Source of the DNA: JBCDBH01 sp039184055 | GTDB lineage: Bacteria > Acidobacteriota > Thermoanaerobaculia > Multivoradales > J023 | Length of the DNA stretch: 36,582 nt | Assembly: GCA_039184055.1 (NCBI GenBank) | Contig: JBCDBH010000015.1 | Location: forward strand, 1-36,582 | Direction: 5' to 3' | In this document: one piece after another, positions 21,101 through 33,100 of the stretch | Position numbering within the stretch: the first letter of the stretch is position 1 | Layout of the letters: each line of letters begins with the position of its first letter | Notes under the pieces: generated by a model | What the model was told of the DNA's origin: nothing | The model's input: the letters and a program-made list of their open reading frames with translations, nothing else | Databases searched by the model: none | Position numbers and translations under genes: made by a program

Positions 21101-24100
21101 TCTGGGTGCGGACGTACGCCTGGAACGAGAAGCGCTGGATGCCGTTGTCGATAAAGCTGGCGAACATCGACACGTCGACGTCCTGACTCAGCTCGGCGCC
21201 GCCGACGCTGCCCGGATAGAAGTAGCCGGCGCCACCGAAGGGTGACGGGCTGCTGGTGCGGCGTTGCCACTGGCTGCCGACGATCTCGGTCCAACCCGGG
21301 GGCGGCACGTTGTTCGGCGTCGCCTCGTCACCGGCGCCGTTTTCGAGCAGCTCGATCGACGGACAATCGTCGTCGTCGAGAATGAAACCGGTCGCCTCAT
21401 CGTCGGCGATGGTGGCGTTCACCGGATTGCTCAGCTGCACCAAGAACGTCTCACCGGGCTCGATCTCGGTATCGCCGAGCACCTCGATGGTGATCGTCTT
21501 GCTCACCTCGCCCGGAGCGAAGGTGATCGTGCCGCTCGCAGCGGTGTAGTCGCTACCGGCGAGCGCCGTGTCGTCGACGGTCAGGAAATCGACCTGGACC
21601 GGCTGGCTGGTCGGCGCCGACAGGGCGAGGGTGAGCACCAGATCCGAGGTGCCGAGGTCGCCCTCGACCGCCTGCCCGTCGGCGATAGTGATCGCGGCGT
21701 CGTCGTCTTGAATGACGATCACCGGATCATCGCCGAGCCCGACATTGATCGGATTCGACAGCGTCACGGTGAAGGTCTCGTCGCTCTCGGGCAGGGCGTC
21801 ACCGAGCACGTCGATGGTGATCGTCTTGCTCACCTCACCCGGAGCGAAAAGCACGGTGCCGCTCTGCGCGGTGAAGTCCTCACCGGCGAGCGCTGGCGCG
21901 GCGCCACCTTCGAGGGTGGCGTAATCGATCGACACGGGAACCGTGCTCGCGCCGGAGAGGGTGAAGGTGACCGTCGCCGGGGTGATGGTGCCGGCCGCGC
22001 CTTCGAGCACGGTGCTTCCCAGCGCCTCGAGGGTGATCTCGTCGGCGAAGATGGTCGCCGTGCCACGGCCGATACCGACCGCCGCGTTGACCGGGTTGGT
22101 GAGCTCGAGGAAGAAGGTCTCGTCGCTCTCGGGCACGGTGTCGCCGAAGACCGGTACCGTCACCTGCTGGGTGAGCTCACCCGGGGCGAAGGTCAGGGTG
22201 CCGAAGCGTGCTTCGTAGTCGCTGCCCGCCGTCGCGGTGCCGTCGGCGGTGAGGAAATCGATCCGCGTGGTGGCCGGGCTGGCGCAGCCGAGACTGACGT
22301 CGAAGACGGCGTCGCTGCGTCCCGACTCGCCTTCGATCACCGTGGTGTCGCCGACGTTGAACGGCGGCACGTCGAGCGAAGAGAGCCGCAAGACATCGAA
22401 GTAGGCGTCGTTGTTGTTGCCGTCACGCTTGATACCGAGCAGACGGACACGAATCGTGCGGGTGCCGACCGGGGCCACACGTAGATCGCCGTAGCGCGTC
22501 CAGGCGGTCTTGTGACGTACGCTCAGCGTGTCCCACAACTCGAGCACCTGATCGTCGGCGTCGCGATACTCGACGATCATCCGGGTCAGGTCACCGGGAT
22601 TCTGATTGAAGATCCGCACCCAGCCGGTGAAGACGAAGCGCTGGATCCCCGCGTCGATCCGCTGCGCGAAGCCGCTGACGTCGACGTCTTGGGCAATTTC
22701 CTGGACTTCGTCGATCGCGCCGTTGCGAGCATAGAACGCCGCGGTGCCGTCGAGGGGAGCCGGGTTCTCGACCCGACGCGACCACCCCGGACCGCTGATC
22801 AACATCCAACCGGGCGGCACGCCCTCGACCAGCGTCTCTTCGTTACCCGGGTTCACCAGCAGGTTGGCGCCCGGACAATCGTCGTCGTCTTTGATGGCGA
22901 CCACGACCACCTCGTCTTGCACCAGACTGCCGTCGGCGACATCGAGGGTGATCAGAACGGTCTCCGTGGCTTCCGGCTCGAGATCGCCGATGACCTCGAA
23001 GGTCAGCGTGGCGCTGGTGGCGTTGGTGCCGTTGGCGCCGATGGTCACGGTGCCGACTTTCTCGATGAAATCCACCCCCGGTGTCGCCGCATCGCCGCTC
23101 CCCGTGTTGGCACTGACCGTGTAGGTCACGGTGGTGGCGGTCGGTTGTGGCTCACCGAGGAGAAGCCTGGTGGCGAACGTGATCGTACCGGCGTCGCCCT
23201 CGACCACTTCGGTGGAATGCAAGCTCAGTCGGACGTCGTCGGTCTCGATGGTGCCGGTGCCCCGGTCGTAGCGCGTGGTGCCACCCGAGGCCTCGGAAAG
23301 ATCGACGAAGACGGTCTCGTCGCTCTCGGCGTCGAGATCACCGAGCACCGGGACGACGACGCTCTTGGCGTGCTCACCGGGCGCGAAGGTGAAGACCTGA
23401 TCGACCGCGATGTAATCGACACCGGCGGTGGCGTCACCGTCGACGGTGCGCACCCGCACGCTCACCGGCTGATCGCTCGGGCACGACAGGGTGAGCGGAA
23501 AGATCAGCTGCGTATCGCCCGGGCTGTCGCCTTCGAGCACTTGCACGTCACCGATCGAGATCCGCGGATTGGGATCGGTACCGAAGCATCCCGGCGCGGG
23601 GCAGAAATACTGCAGCGTGGTGTTGTTGAAGTTGGCGCCGGTGAAGCCCCACAGCACCTCGGAGGTACCGCTGAAGATGTCGGCCACCAGATCGCGGGTG
23701 TATTGCACACGAGGCTCGCCGTCGAGATAGGCGTCGATGGTCTGCGTGTCGGCGTTCCACACCACGCGCAGGTCGTGACGCTGATCGTCCGACAGCGTCG
23801 AGCCGTCGAGACGCGCCGGCACCACCGGTGGCACGGCGTTGCGGATATCACCGTTGATCACCACCGCCATGTGGTCGGGGCCGATGTCGTCCCAGCTCGA
23901 GCCATTGTTCGAGGTGTCGAGCTCGATGCCGAGCGAGGGCGAGATGGTGCGCAAGCCGAGATTGAGCCCGTTGCTGCCGAGCGCGTCGATGCCCTCGTTT
24001 TGAAGCACGAAGGCCATACCGTCGGCATCGCGAGAGCTGTCGCCGAGATAGACCTCGAAGGTGCGATCGAAGTGCTCGGCGAGATCGATCCGGTCGCTCC

Positions 24101-27100
24101 GCCACACCGAGCCGAACCGCGAATTGACCGCGCGGGTCACGGTCGGGCAGCCGTTGATGATGCCTTCGCGGGAATCACCATTGAAATGCCACACGACGTC
24201 GTCGGTATCGATGTTGCCGGTGCCCTGCCAGCGCAGATCGGCGCCGACCAAGTTGCTCAGCTCGAGCATGAAGGTCTCGTCGGGCTCGTCGACCAGATCA
24301 CCGTTGACCGTGACGTGGACCCATTTGCTGGTCTCACCGGGCGCGAACGTCAGGCTGCCCGACACCGGCACGTAGTCTTCACCGGCCACCGCGCTGACGT
24401 CACGGGTGGCGTAGTCGACGGTCACCGGCTGATCGCTCGGGCACGACAGGGTGATCGGGATCGACATCTCGACCGTGCCGGCGTCGCCTTCGGTGACGAA
24501 ACCGTTGCCACCCGAGAGCTGCGGCCGCTCACCCGGGAAGCACAGATCGGTGGCGCAGAAATACTGCTGATTGGGAAAGCCGTTGCCCCCGGTGAAGCCC
24601 CAGAACACCTCGGAGGTACCGCTGAAGATGTCGGTGACGATGTCGCGGTCGTAGAACAGACGGTGAAGGCCGTCGAAGAGCACCTCGAGACGATTGATCT
24701 CGGCGTTCCAGACGATCCGCAACTCGTGCTCTTGTCCGTCTTCGATGTTGGTCACCGGTCCACCGGATGGAATCGCCCCCACCGGAGTGACCTGAGGCAA
24801 GGTGTAGGCGCCGTTGAGGTTGACCGTGATGTGATCGGACGCCGGGTCGTAGCTGCCGCTGTTGTTGAACGTGTCGATCTCGACGCCGACCGCCGGGCTG
24901 ATCCCCGACCAGCCCATGCCGAAGCGATTGCCACCGAGCGCGGTCGGACCTTGATTCTGGAACGCGAAGACGATGCCATCGGCGCCGTTGCCGTCGCGGG
25001 TACCGAGATAGACCCGGAAGGTGCGATCGAAATTCTCGCTGAGGTCGGTGGTCCGAGTACGCCACGCCGAGCCACGCCGTGACGAGCGGTCCTCGGTGAG
25101 CTCGACACAACCCGGTATGACCTCGAAATCACCGTCGGCGTTGAGGTGCCAGGTCGCAGGCTCGAGGATCGTCACCTCGGCCACATCGTCGAGCAACTGG
25201 GCCTCGACCGGGTTGCTCAGCTCGAGGAAGAAGCTCTCGATCGGCTCGTCGAGCGAGTCGGTGAGCACGTCCACCGGGACGTCGATCCGAGTCGAGCCCG
25301 GTGGGAAATCGAGGGTGCCTGATACGGCGGTGTAATCACTGCCGTCACGCGCGCTGCCGTCGACTGTCACGTAGTCGACCTGGATGGCGAAATCAGCCGT
25401 CTTCGACAGGATCACCGGCACGCTCGCCACCCCGTCACCCTCGGTGATCACGACGTCTTCGACGGTGATCAACACACCGTCGTCGTCGAAGATGGTGCCG
25501 ACGCCTTCGGGATCGACCAGGGTACCGACGTTCGGTGTATCGAGACGGAGGAAGAAGGTCTCCTCGGGCTCTTTGGTGACGTCGCCGAGCACGTCGATCG
25601 AGACCGTGGCGCTCACCTGGCCCGGTGTGAAGACGATCTCGCCACTGGCGGCGACATAGTCCGCGCCGGCCTGTGCGCTGTTGTCTTGCGTCGCCCACGG
25701 TATGCGGATGTCGCGCACGCTCGGATTCGACAATGCGACCGTGAACACGGCGGGCGTCGTGCCGACATCACCCTCGTCGACCCGTGGCGGATCGATCACG
25801 GTGATCGTCGGCAGATCGTCGTCAGCGATCGTCATCGTGAGGTCAGGGGGCGCGAAGACGACGTTCTGCGGTGCCGAGAGCACGAGCCTGAACGACTCCT
25901 CGGGCTCGTCGACGTCGTCGTCGAGCAGGGTCAGCACGAGGCTGGCCTCGGTCTCACCCGGTGCGAGCACGAGGGTCTGGGCGAGCGTTTGATAGTCGCT
26001 CCCCGCGATGGCCGTGCCATCGACCGTGCCGACCGTGAAGCGCACCTCGCGGCCACTCGGTTGCGACAAGGAGAAGCCCAGCTCGACCGTGCCGACGCTT
26101 TCGTCGATCGCCGACATCGTGTCGATCGACAACACCACCGGTCCGTCGTCGTCGAGGATCGTCACCGTGGGGGTGGCATCGAGCAAGACGAGCGCCGAGG
26201 TGGTGCTCAGAGCGACGCCGAAGGTCTCGTCGGGCTCGTCGAGATCGTCACCGAGCAGTTCGATACTCAGGCCGGCGCGGGTGGCGCCCGGCGCGTAGGC
26301 GAGCGTGGCGCTGGTGGATTGATAGTCGACCCCGGCGGTCGCCACGTCGTCTCCGACGAGATCCACGGTGGTCGCGTCGACGCTCAGCGCGGCGGGCGCC
26401 GCGCACGACAGGTCGAGATCGAAGCTCACGGTGGTGATACCCGTGTCGCCCTCGACAAAGCTCGTGGTGGCGACGGTGGCCACCGGTACGCCGAGCGAAC
26501 GCATGGCGAGCGCGTCGGCATAGGCCTGGAGGTCGACACCCGCGAGCTGGGTGGCGAGCAGACGGACCCGCGCCATGCGCGTGCCAACCGGCACGACCCG
26601 CAGATCACGCACCGCCGTCCAGCCGTCAGGCGCGCTGATCGCCGCCGATTCGTAGCGCGCGAGCTCGATGCCCGTGGCGTCGAGATAGTCGACGACGAGC
26701 TGGATGCTGTCCGGCTCGGCGCCTGCGGAGCGCAGGAAGCTCTCGACCACGAAGGTCTGACCGCCCGTATCGATTTGCGTGGCGTAGGAGGCGAGATCGA
26801 CCTCTTGGACGAGCTCGGCGCTCGGCTCGAACCCGGCGTAGGAGAAGTAGGCGTCGCCCGCGATCGGTGTCGGATCGGCGAAACGCGCCCGCCAGCCGGC
26901 TCCGGCCTCGGTCCAGCCGTCGATCGCCGATTCGCCCCCGGCGTTGACGAGCAGATTCGGTCCCGAGCAGCCTTCTTCGTCGATCAGCGTCACCAGGCCT
27001 TGACCGTCACCGACGGACACACCCACCGCGCTGATCGTTACCAGAAAGCTCTCGTTCGGCTCGGCATCGAGATCACCGAGCACGGTGACATCGGCATTCT

Positions 27101-30100
27101 TCGTCACCTCGCCGGGCGCGAACGTGAGCACACCACCGGCGGCGAGGTAATCCTCACCGGCGAGCGCGGTGCCGTCGGCGGTCGTCCAGGTGACGTCGAT
27201 CGCCGTGTCGGCGGCCGACGACAGGGTGACCGGTACCGAGGCGACGGCACTGCCACTATCGCCTTCGAAGAGCTGCAGATCACCCACCGACACGCCACGC
27301 GCGATGGTCAGCGGTTGCGCATCGAGACGCACCGCGCGCTCGGGAAGCTCACCGGACAAGGTCACCAGGTAGTCGTCCTCGGACAGCCCGGTGGTCGGCA
27401 CGCCAAAGGTGCCTTCAGCGGTCTCACCGAGCTCGAGTGGCTCGGGTCGCGTGAGCTCGGCGACGATCACGCCGTCACGCAGACGGATCATGCGGAGACG
27501 CAAGACCAGATCGGGCATCGCGGCGTTGCCATTGTTGCTCACCGTGGTGCCGGCGAAGAACGGCGCCCCGGCGCCGATCACATCGGGGCTGACGACGAGC
27601 GAGCCGTCGAGCCCGGCGCCCGTGCTGGCGCTGTCTTCGACCGTGATCGCGGTGGCGGCGTAGGCGAGCAGGAAGCCGGTGGCGTCACGCACCTCGAGGG
27701 TCGCTTCGTAGGCACCCGGCGCGGCGTTGGCGATCTCCCACACGGCGCTGAGCGGTCGCGACGCACCCGGCAAGAGCTGGACGAGATCGAGCTCGGCGGC
27801 GAAGACTTCACCGCCCACGCCACTGATCGCAAAGCGCGCCTGCACATCCTCGAGCAGCTGATTGGCGCCGAGGTTGCTCACCGCGCCGGTGAGCACGGCG
27901 ATTTGCTGCGGCAGGTAGACGTCGCGATCGGCGAACAGGGTGGCGCTCACGGTCACGTCGCCGACGATTCCGAAGACCGCCGTCGCCCCAAGTCCACCGA
28001 GCTCCGCTTCGGCGGCGTAGGTACCGGCCAGGCTCGAACCGGTGTTCCAGGTGTAGGTGAAGAGGTTCTCACCCGGCTCGAGTGTCAAGGTCTCGGCGAG
28101 CGCCACCTCGGCGACCACAAAGCCCGTGGCGTCGACGATCCGCAGATCGAGCGTCTCATCGACCGCCGTCGTGCCGTTGTTGGTCACGGTGATGGTCACC
28201 GTCACGTCTTGATTGGCGTCGTACCGTGGCTGGTCGGTGCCGATTCGTGGCACCAGAGCCGACGACTCGACCACCAGCGTTCCACTGGCCGTGTTGTTGC
28301 TCTCGTCGAGCTCGGCGACCACGCCATCGGGATCGACCCGTGCTTCGAGCGGCAAGGTTCCGGCGAGGTTGGCGGTCGGCAGGATCGCCTCGAGGATCCG
28401 ACTCTCACCCCCCACGAGCACAGCGGGCGAGCTGGCGCGGACCGCTTCGGCGCCGTTGACCCGGAACGCGACCTCGACCCCGCCCGCGACGTCGGTGCCA
28501 CGGCTACGGATCTCGGCGCGGAGCAGCACGGACGTACCCGCCGTTACCGAGTCCGGAAGGATGTCGAACGCGATCAGGTCGAGGTCCGGCGCGCTCGGGC
28601 TCACCAAATCGACCGTGGTGAGACCGAGGTTGTTGCCTTCGTCGAGCTCGAGCACGCCGCCATCGGGATCGGCCAGCACGTGGAGCAGATGACGACCGGT
28701 GGTGCCGAGCGAATCCCACTCGAGCCGCAGCGTGGTCGTCTCACCGGGCGTCAACGCCGGCAGCGTGACGTCGCCGGCCGCGACACCCGTGGACGGACTG
28801 CCGTCGTAGAGCCGGGCCACGGTGGCTGCCGAGGTGGCGGTCCCCGTGTTTTCGACCTCGACATCGAGCACCACCACCTGACCGGCGGCGATCGGCGCGC
28901 TCGGCGCCACCACCGTCACTCCGGCCGGAGTAATCGACAGATCGGGTAGCAGGGTCTGATCGATGATCAGATCGAGTCGGTTGTCGGTCTCGTCACATTC
29001 GACGTACGCATCCCCGACGTCGATCAGGGCCACCGCGGCGCCACCGCTGCCGGCGACGGTCCAGGCCAGAGTGACGTCTTCATAGTCACCCGCGCGCAGA
29101 CCTCGGCTGGTGGTCGCGGTCGCCACCGGCGCACCGGTGGGCTCACCGTCGTACAGCGCGATCTCGATGCCAGCGGGCACGTGACCGAGCCCACCGTTGC
29201 CGATCCGCACCACCACCGGCACGCCCTCGGGTCCGGCGACGCCGACCCGCGGAAAGCCGATGGTCAGGTTGGGCAGTCGGACCGGTGGGGCCGGGCTCTC
29301 GACGTTGACGCGGAAGCCGACCCCGGCTTGCCAATGCGGTGTTTGGGGCGAAGGCACGGTGCCGTCGAGCAAGATGTTGGTGACCTGGTACGTGTACTGA
29401 TTCCACGCCGCCCGTGCGCCCTGCCACGACGGATGACCGAGCACGTGCAGGCCGGTGGTCGAGGAATTGCCACCAAAGCTGGTGTTCGACGGCAGCAGGA
29501 TCTCGGCGCCACCGTCATTGTCGACGTCGACCACCGCGACGTATTCGGTGGCGGTCTTCGAAAGATTGGGACGCTGGTGCCGGATCGAACCGTTCGTACC
29601 ATCGAGAATGAAGAAATTCTCTTCGTCGAGGAAAAGCACCTCGCGCGTGCCGTCGCCATCGAGATCGAAGGCGGTGAGGCTATGGATGGCGCCAAAGTCC
29701 TCCTTGGGACCACGCTGCCGCCAGCGGTTACCGAGCGTGCGACCGTAGGCGATCACCTCGGTGGCGGTGGCGACCAGGATCTCGTTGCGGCCGTCACCGT
29801 CGAGATCGGCGATGGTCGGGGGTGAGCCCCAGAAGGTCGGCAGCTCGAAAAAGGAGAAGCTGGTCATCACCTGACGACTCGCGGCGGTCGAACCGGTGTG
29901 ATTGAGCACCATGATCTGACCCGACGACACGTAGACGATCTCCGCCTCCGGATCATCGTCGAGCTGACCGACGGCGTTGAAACCGTCACGCATCAGGTTG
30001 TCGGGCACCGTCTTGTCCCACACCACCTCGAGCTCACCGAGATCGTTGAGACGGTAGAGGGTGTCGCCGGCCACCAGCTCGTTACGTCCGTCGAGATCGA

Positions 30101-33100
30101 CATCGGCGATCACCGAATGACCATAGGTCGACGTGCCGGGCACCGACACGACGCCAAAGGGGCCGTAGAAGTTGAGGTTCTGACCTCGGTTGCCGGTGCC
30201 CACCGCGATCCGCGCACCGGTGTTCGAAAGCACGGTGCGACCGACGGCGATCTCGGGCACGCCGTCCTCGTCGAGATCACCGATTGTGATCGCCGAGACG
30301 GCACGATCACCCACCGCCTCGATCGACTCGCTCACCCAATGCAAACGACCTTGATGATCGAGCGCGATCAGCCGCCCGTTGCGCTGCAAACCGATGACCT
30401 CGGCAATGCCGTCGCCATCGAGATCGGCGGTCGCCACCTGACCGAGCTGACGCACCAGCGGATGCGCCTGGCTCGAGCGGAAGGTCCACAGACGGGTGCC
30501 GTCGAGACCCGAAAGCGCGACGATGGCGCGGCCTTGGGAATCGATCGTATGCGCGACGATGTCGGGTACGTCACGACTATCGATCGCGCCATCGCCGTTG
30601 TCGTCGGAAAGCTGCGCGACGATCGGTGTCGTCTCGAGCTCGAGCCCGGGTGCGTACCACTCCTCGATCGGCTCGATCGGCCCACCGGGGTTGGGCGCGG
30701 CGGCGAGCTCACAGCCGTCGACGAAGAGGGTGACGCGATTGTCGTCTTCACGCCGCTCGGCCACCGCGTCGGCCGGGTCGACCTCCGCCCATACCAGCGA
30801 ACGATGGAAGGTGAGCACGCTGTCGACCGCCAGATCGAGCGGTCGGCTCTCACCCACCGCGAGCGGCGCGGTCAGCGTGTCGAGCGCCAAGACCGGGTCA
30901 TCGACGCCACGGCGACCGTCGCCGTCGCGATCCTCGAAGATCCGCACCGTCACATCGACCCCGACCGCCGTGTCGCCGTCGTTGCCGATCGATAGACCGA
31001 CCGTGCCGGTGACGCTCTGCGTCGTGGCGTCGAAGCTCAAGAGGCTGCGATCGGCCACCGCGAGAGTCAGATTCGGACCCGTGGCGCGGGGCACCGACAC
31101 CTCACGCGCGGCGCGATTGTTGCGCTCGGACAGCTCGGCGATGGTGTCGCTCGCGTCGACCACCGCGGTCAACGCCGTCGCACCGCCGGTGGCCGTCCAT
31201 TGAATCTGCGTGCTGCGATTGCCCGCCGGGCCGATCTCGTCGAGCACGGCGCTGCCCACCAGGGTGCCACCCGCGTCGGGATCGCCGGCATAGAGATCGA
31301 CCGGCACCGCCGTGGCCGTCGCGCTGCCGGCGTTGCGCACCGTCAGGGTGACGGTAACCGTCTCCCCATCGATGGGCGCTAGCGGCAGCGGCTCGATGTT
31401 GTCGAAACCGAGCGCCAGATCGGGCAGATCGAGAAAGCGCAGCTCCGCCCGGTTGTTGCTCTCGTCGGTCTCGATCACCGCCTGCTCGGGATCGGCCACC
31501 GCGACCACCGCGAAGGCCTCGGGTGGCAAGGTGACGTTGGCATCGAGCGTCACGAAATCGCCGGCGACGAGCGTCGGCGTGAAGGTGGCGAGCACCATCT
31601 CATCGTCAGCGTCGCGCGCGCGCAGCTCGACCGTGGCCGTGGCGTCACGCCCCCCGAGGTTGCGTACGGTCACCTGGATGTCCACGGGGTCACCCGGCAA
31701 CGGAACCGCCGGAGTCAGCGTCAGCTCGGCTTCGCTGATCGCCAGATCGGCGCGATCCGGATCGACCACCGCCACCAGCGTGTCGGCGATGTTGTTGTCT
31801 TCGACCTCTTCGTCCACCAGATCGTCGGGATCGAGCGTGATGCGTAGCTCGTGCTCGCCCTCGGCGAAGGTCAACGGCAGGGTCAGCGTCACCGCGCCAC
31901 CCGCGCTCACCGGGCCAGCGCTGGCAGAAGCGAGCGTTTCGACCGCCGTGCCGCCCTCGAGTCGCTCGATGCGGTAGGTGAACGAGGCGACCTCGGTCTC
32001 ACCGAGATTGCGCGTCTCGACCACCAGATCGAAGCTCTCGTCGGGCAGGGGCGAAGCCGGCAGGGTGGTGACGTCGGCGCCGAACACGGCGAGATCCGGA
32101 CCGCTTTGCAGCGTGATCCGCACCGAGTCGACATTGTCGGCCTCATCGGTCTCCTCGATCACCTCACCGGCGTCGAGCAGCGCGAAAAGCAAGACCTCGG
32201 CAGTGGTCATCCCGGTGGTGTCGACATCGATCTCGACCGTGGTCTCGGCACCGGCGGCGAGCGCCGGGACCGTCGTGGTCGCGAGCTCGTCGCCGTCCGG
32301 AGTGTCACGCCGCACCGCCAGGCTCGACTCGGGAGCCGCCACGGCGCCCTTGTTGCGCACCTCCGCCGTCAACCGCACCAGGCCACCCGGCGCGGTCGAC
32401 TCGGGAGTCGCCGTCAGCGACACGAACGCCAAATTTGGACCCTGCGACCGCAAGGCCCGCACCACTTCGGCGGTGACATACGCATCGTCGTTCCAGCTGC
32501 CGTTGGCTTGTTGACTGGCGAGCAGGATCGGAATCGGCGAGCCAAACGGCAGCGCGCCATCCTCCACCCCGGCGGCCACCAGCGCGCGATAGGCCACGGC
32601 CGTTTCGAGCGCGCCACCAAAACCACCATCGGCAACCTGAAAACCGCTCAGATACGCCACCACGCCATCGATCACTTCAGGCGCCACCGCCAGCTCGTCG
32701 AGCGTCGCCAAAGACTGCAGCATTTCGGCCGAAAAATAGAGCTCACTCGGCGCGTCGACGGCAAAACCCCAGCCACCGTCCACGCCCTGGCTCAGACGCA
32801 CATAGTCCAACAACGAAAGAAGATCGAGGAGATAGGTGTCCTCGTCCAACGCCAACGCCTGCACGGAAAAAGCCGTGTCGAAAAGCGTCGACTGGTGACC
32901 GACGAACGCACCCATGCCGCCGCCGTTGCGAAAATCACCAATCGTCGCCAAAAGCGAAAGCGGCGACTGCCCCGCCGCCGCCAACGCCAACGCACGCTGC
33001 GACCGGAACTGCGTATTCGCTTCCGGCACCGCGCCGAGATACGTCGCCGCCGCGTCCACCGCCGTCGCCGACGACGCACGACCGGCGAGCGCGAGCACCG

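Larger units (their letters stand above)
14410..26974 (-). repeat. Five copies of a Cys-initiated beta-sandwich module
   Basis: Copies lie at about 26974-26500, 22880-22370, 21370-20870, 20180-19670 and 14900-14410. Each is about 165 residues, starts C-(P/S)-x-x-(N/E)-L-L-x-N, and has a QDVDVS/QEVDLASYA-like strand, VVxYxDxxGxxLxxYDSG and APxGTRxIRVRLLA. It ends on (D/A)xLSL with R-x-P. It looks like a galactose-binding-like or carbohydrate-binding jelly roll. I do not recognise a named family. Each copy is followed directly by a Calx-beta unit that also carries one Cys. Confidence 0.7.
12895..27295 (-). repeat. Nineteen dispersed Calx-beta repeats
   Basis: The 105-115-residue units share three signatures: V-x-EG(D/E)xG in the first strands, TxDGTAxAGxDY in the middle, and FAPGE...xDxxxEPDETF...L near the end, often closing on DDD. 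Counting along the protein: one near 2015-2120, four at 2280-2726, one between the lectins, two at 3256-3486, three at about 3657-3989, two at 4157-4386, one before the VWA domain, two after the DUF11 array, then single copies before and between the last modules. Calx-beta domains bind calcium and act as extracellular spacers. Units at 21487-21521 and 21814-21848 share a 35-nt stretch with one mismatch, so some copies duplicated recently. Confidence 0.88.

Noticed and set aside
22512..28949. Further long plus-strand frames (856 and 1,087 codons) opposite Calx-beta and lectin regions
   Set aside because: They are antisense shadows of repetitive GC-rich coding DNA. Their repeats simply mirror the Calx-beta repeats on the minus strand.
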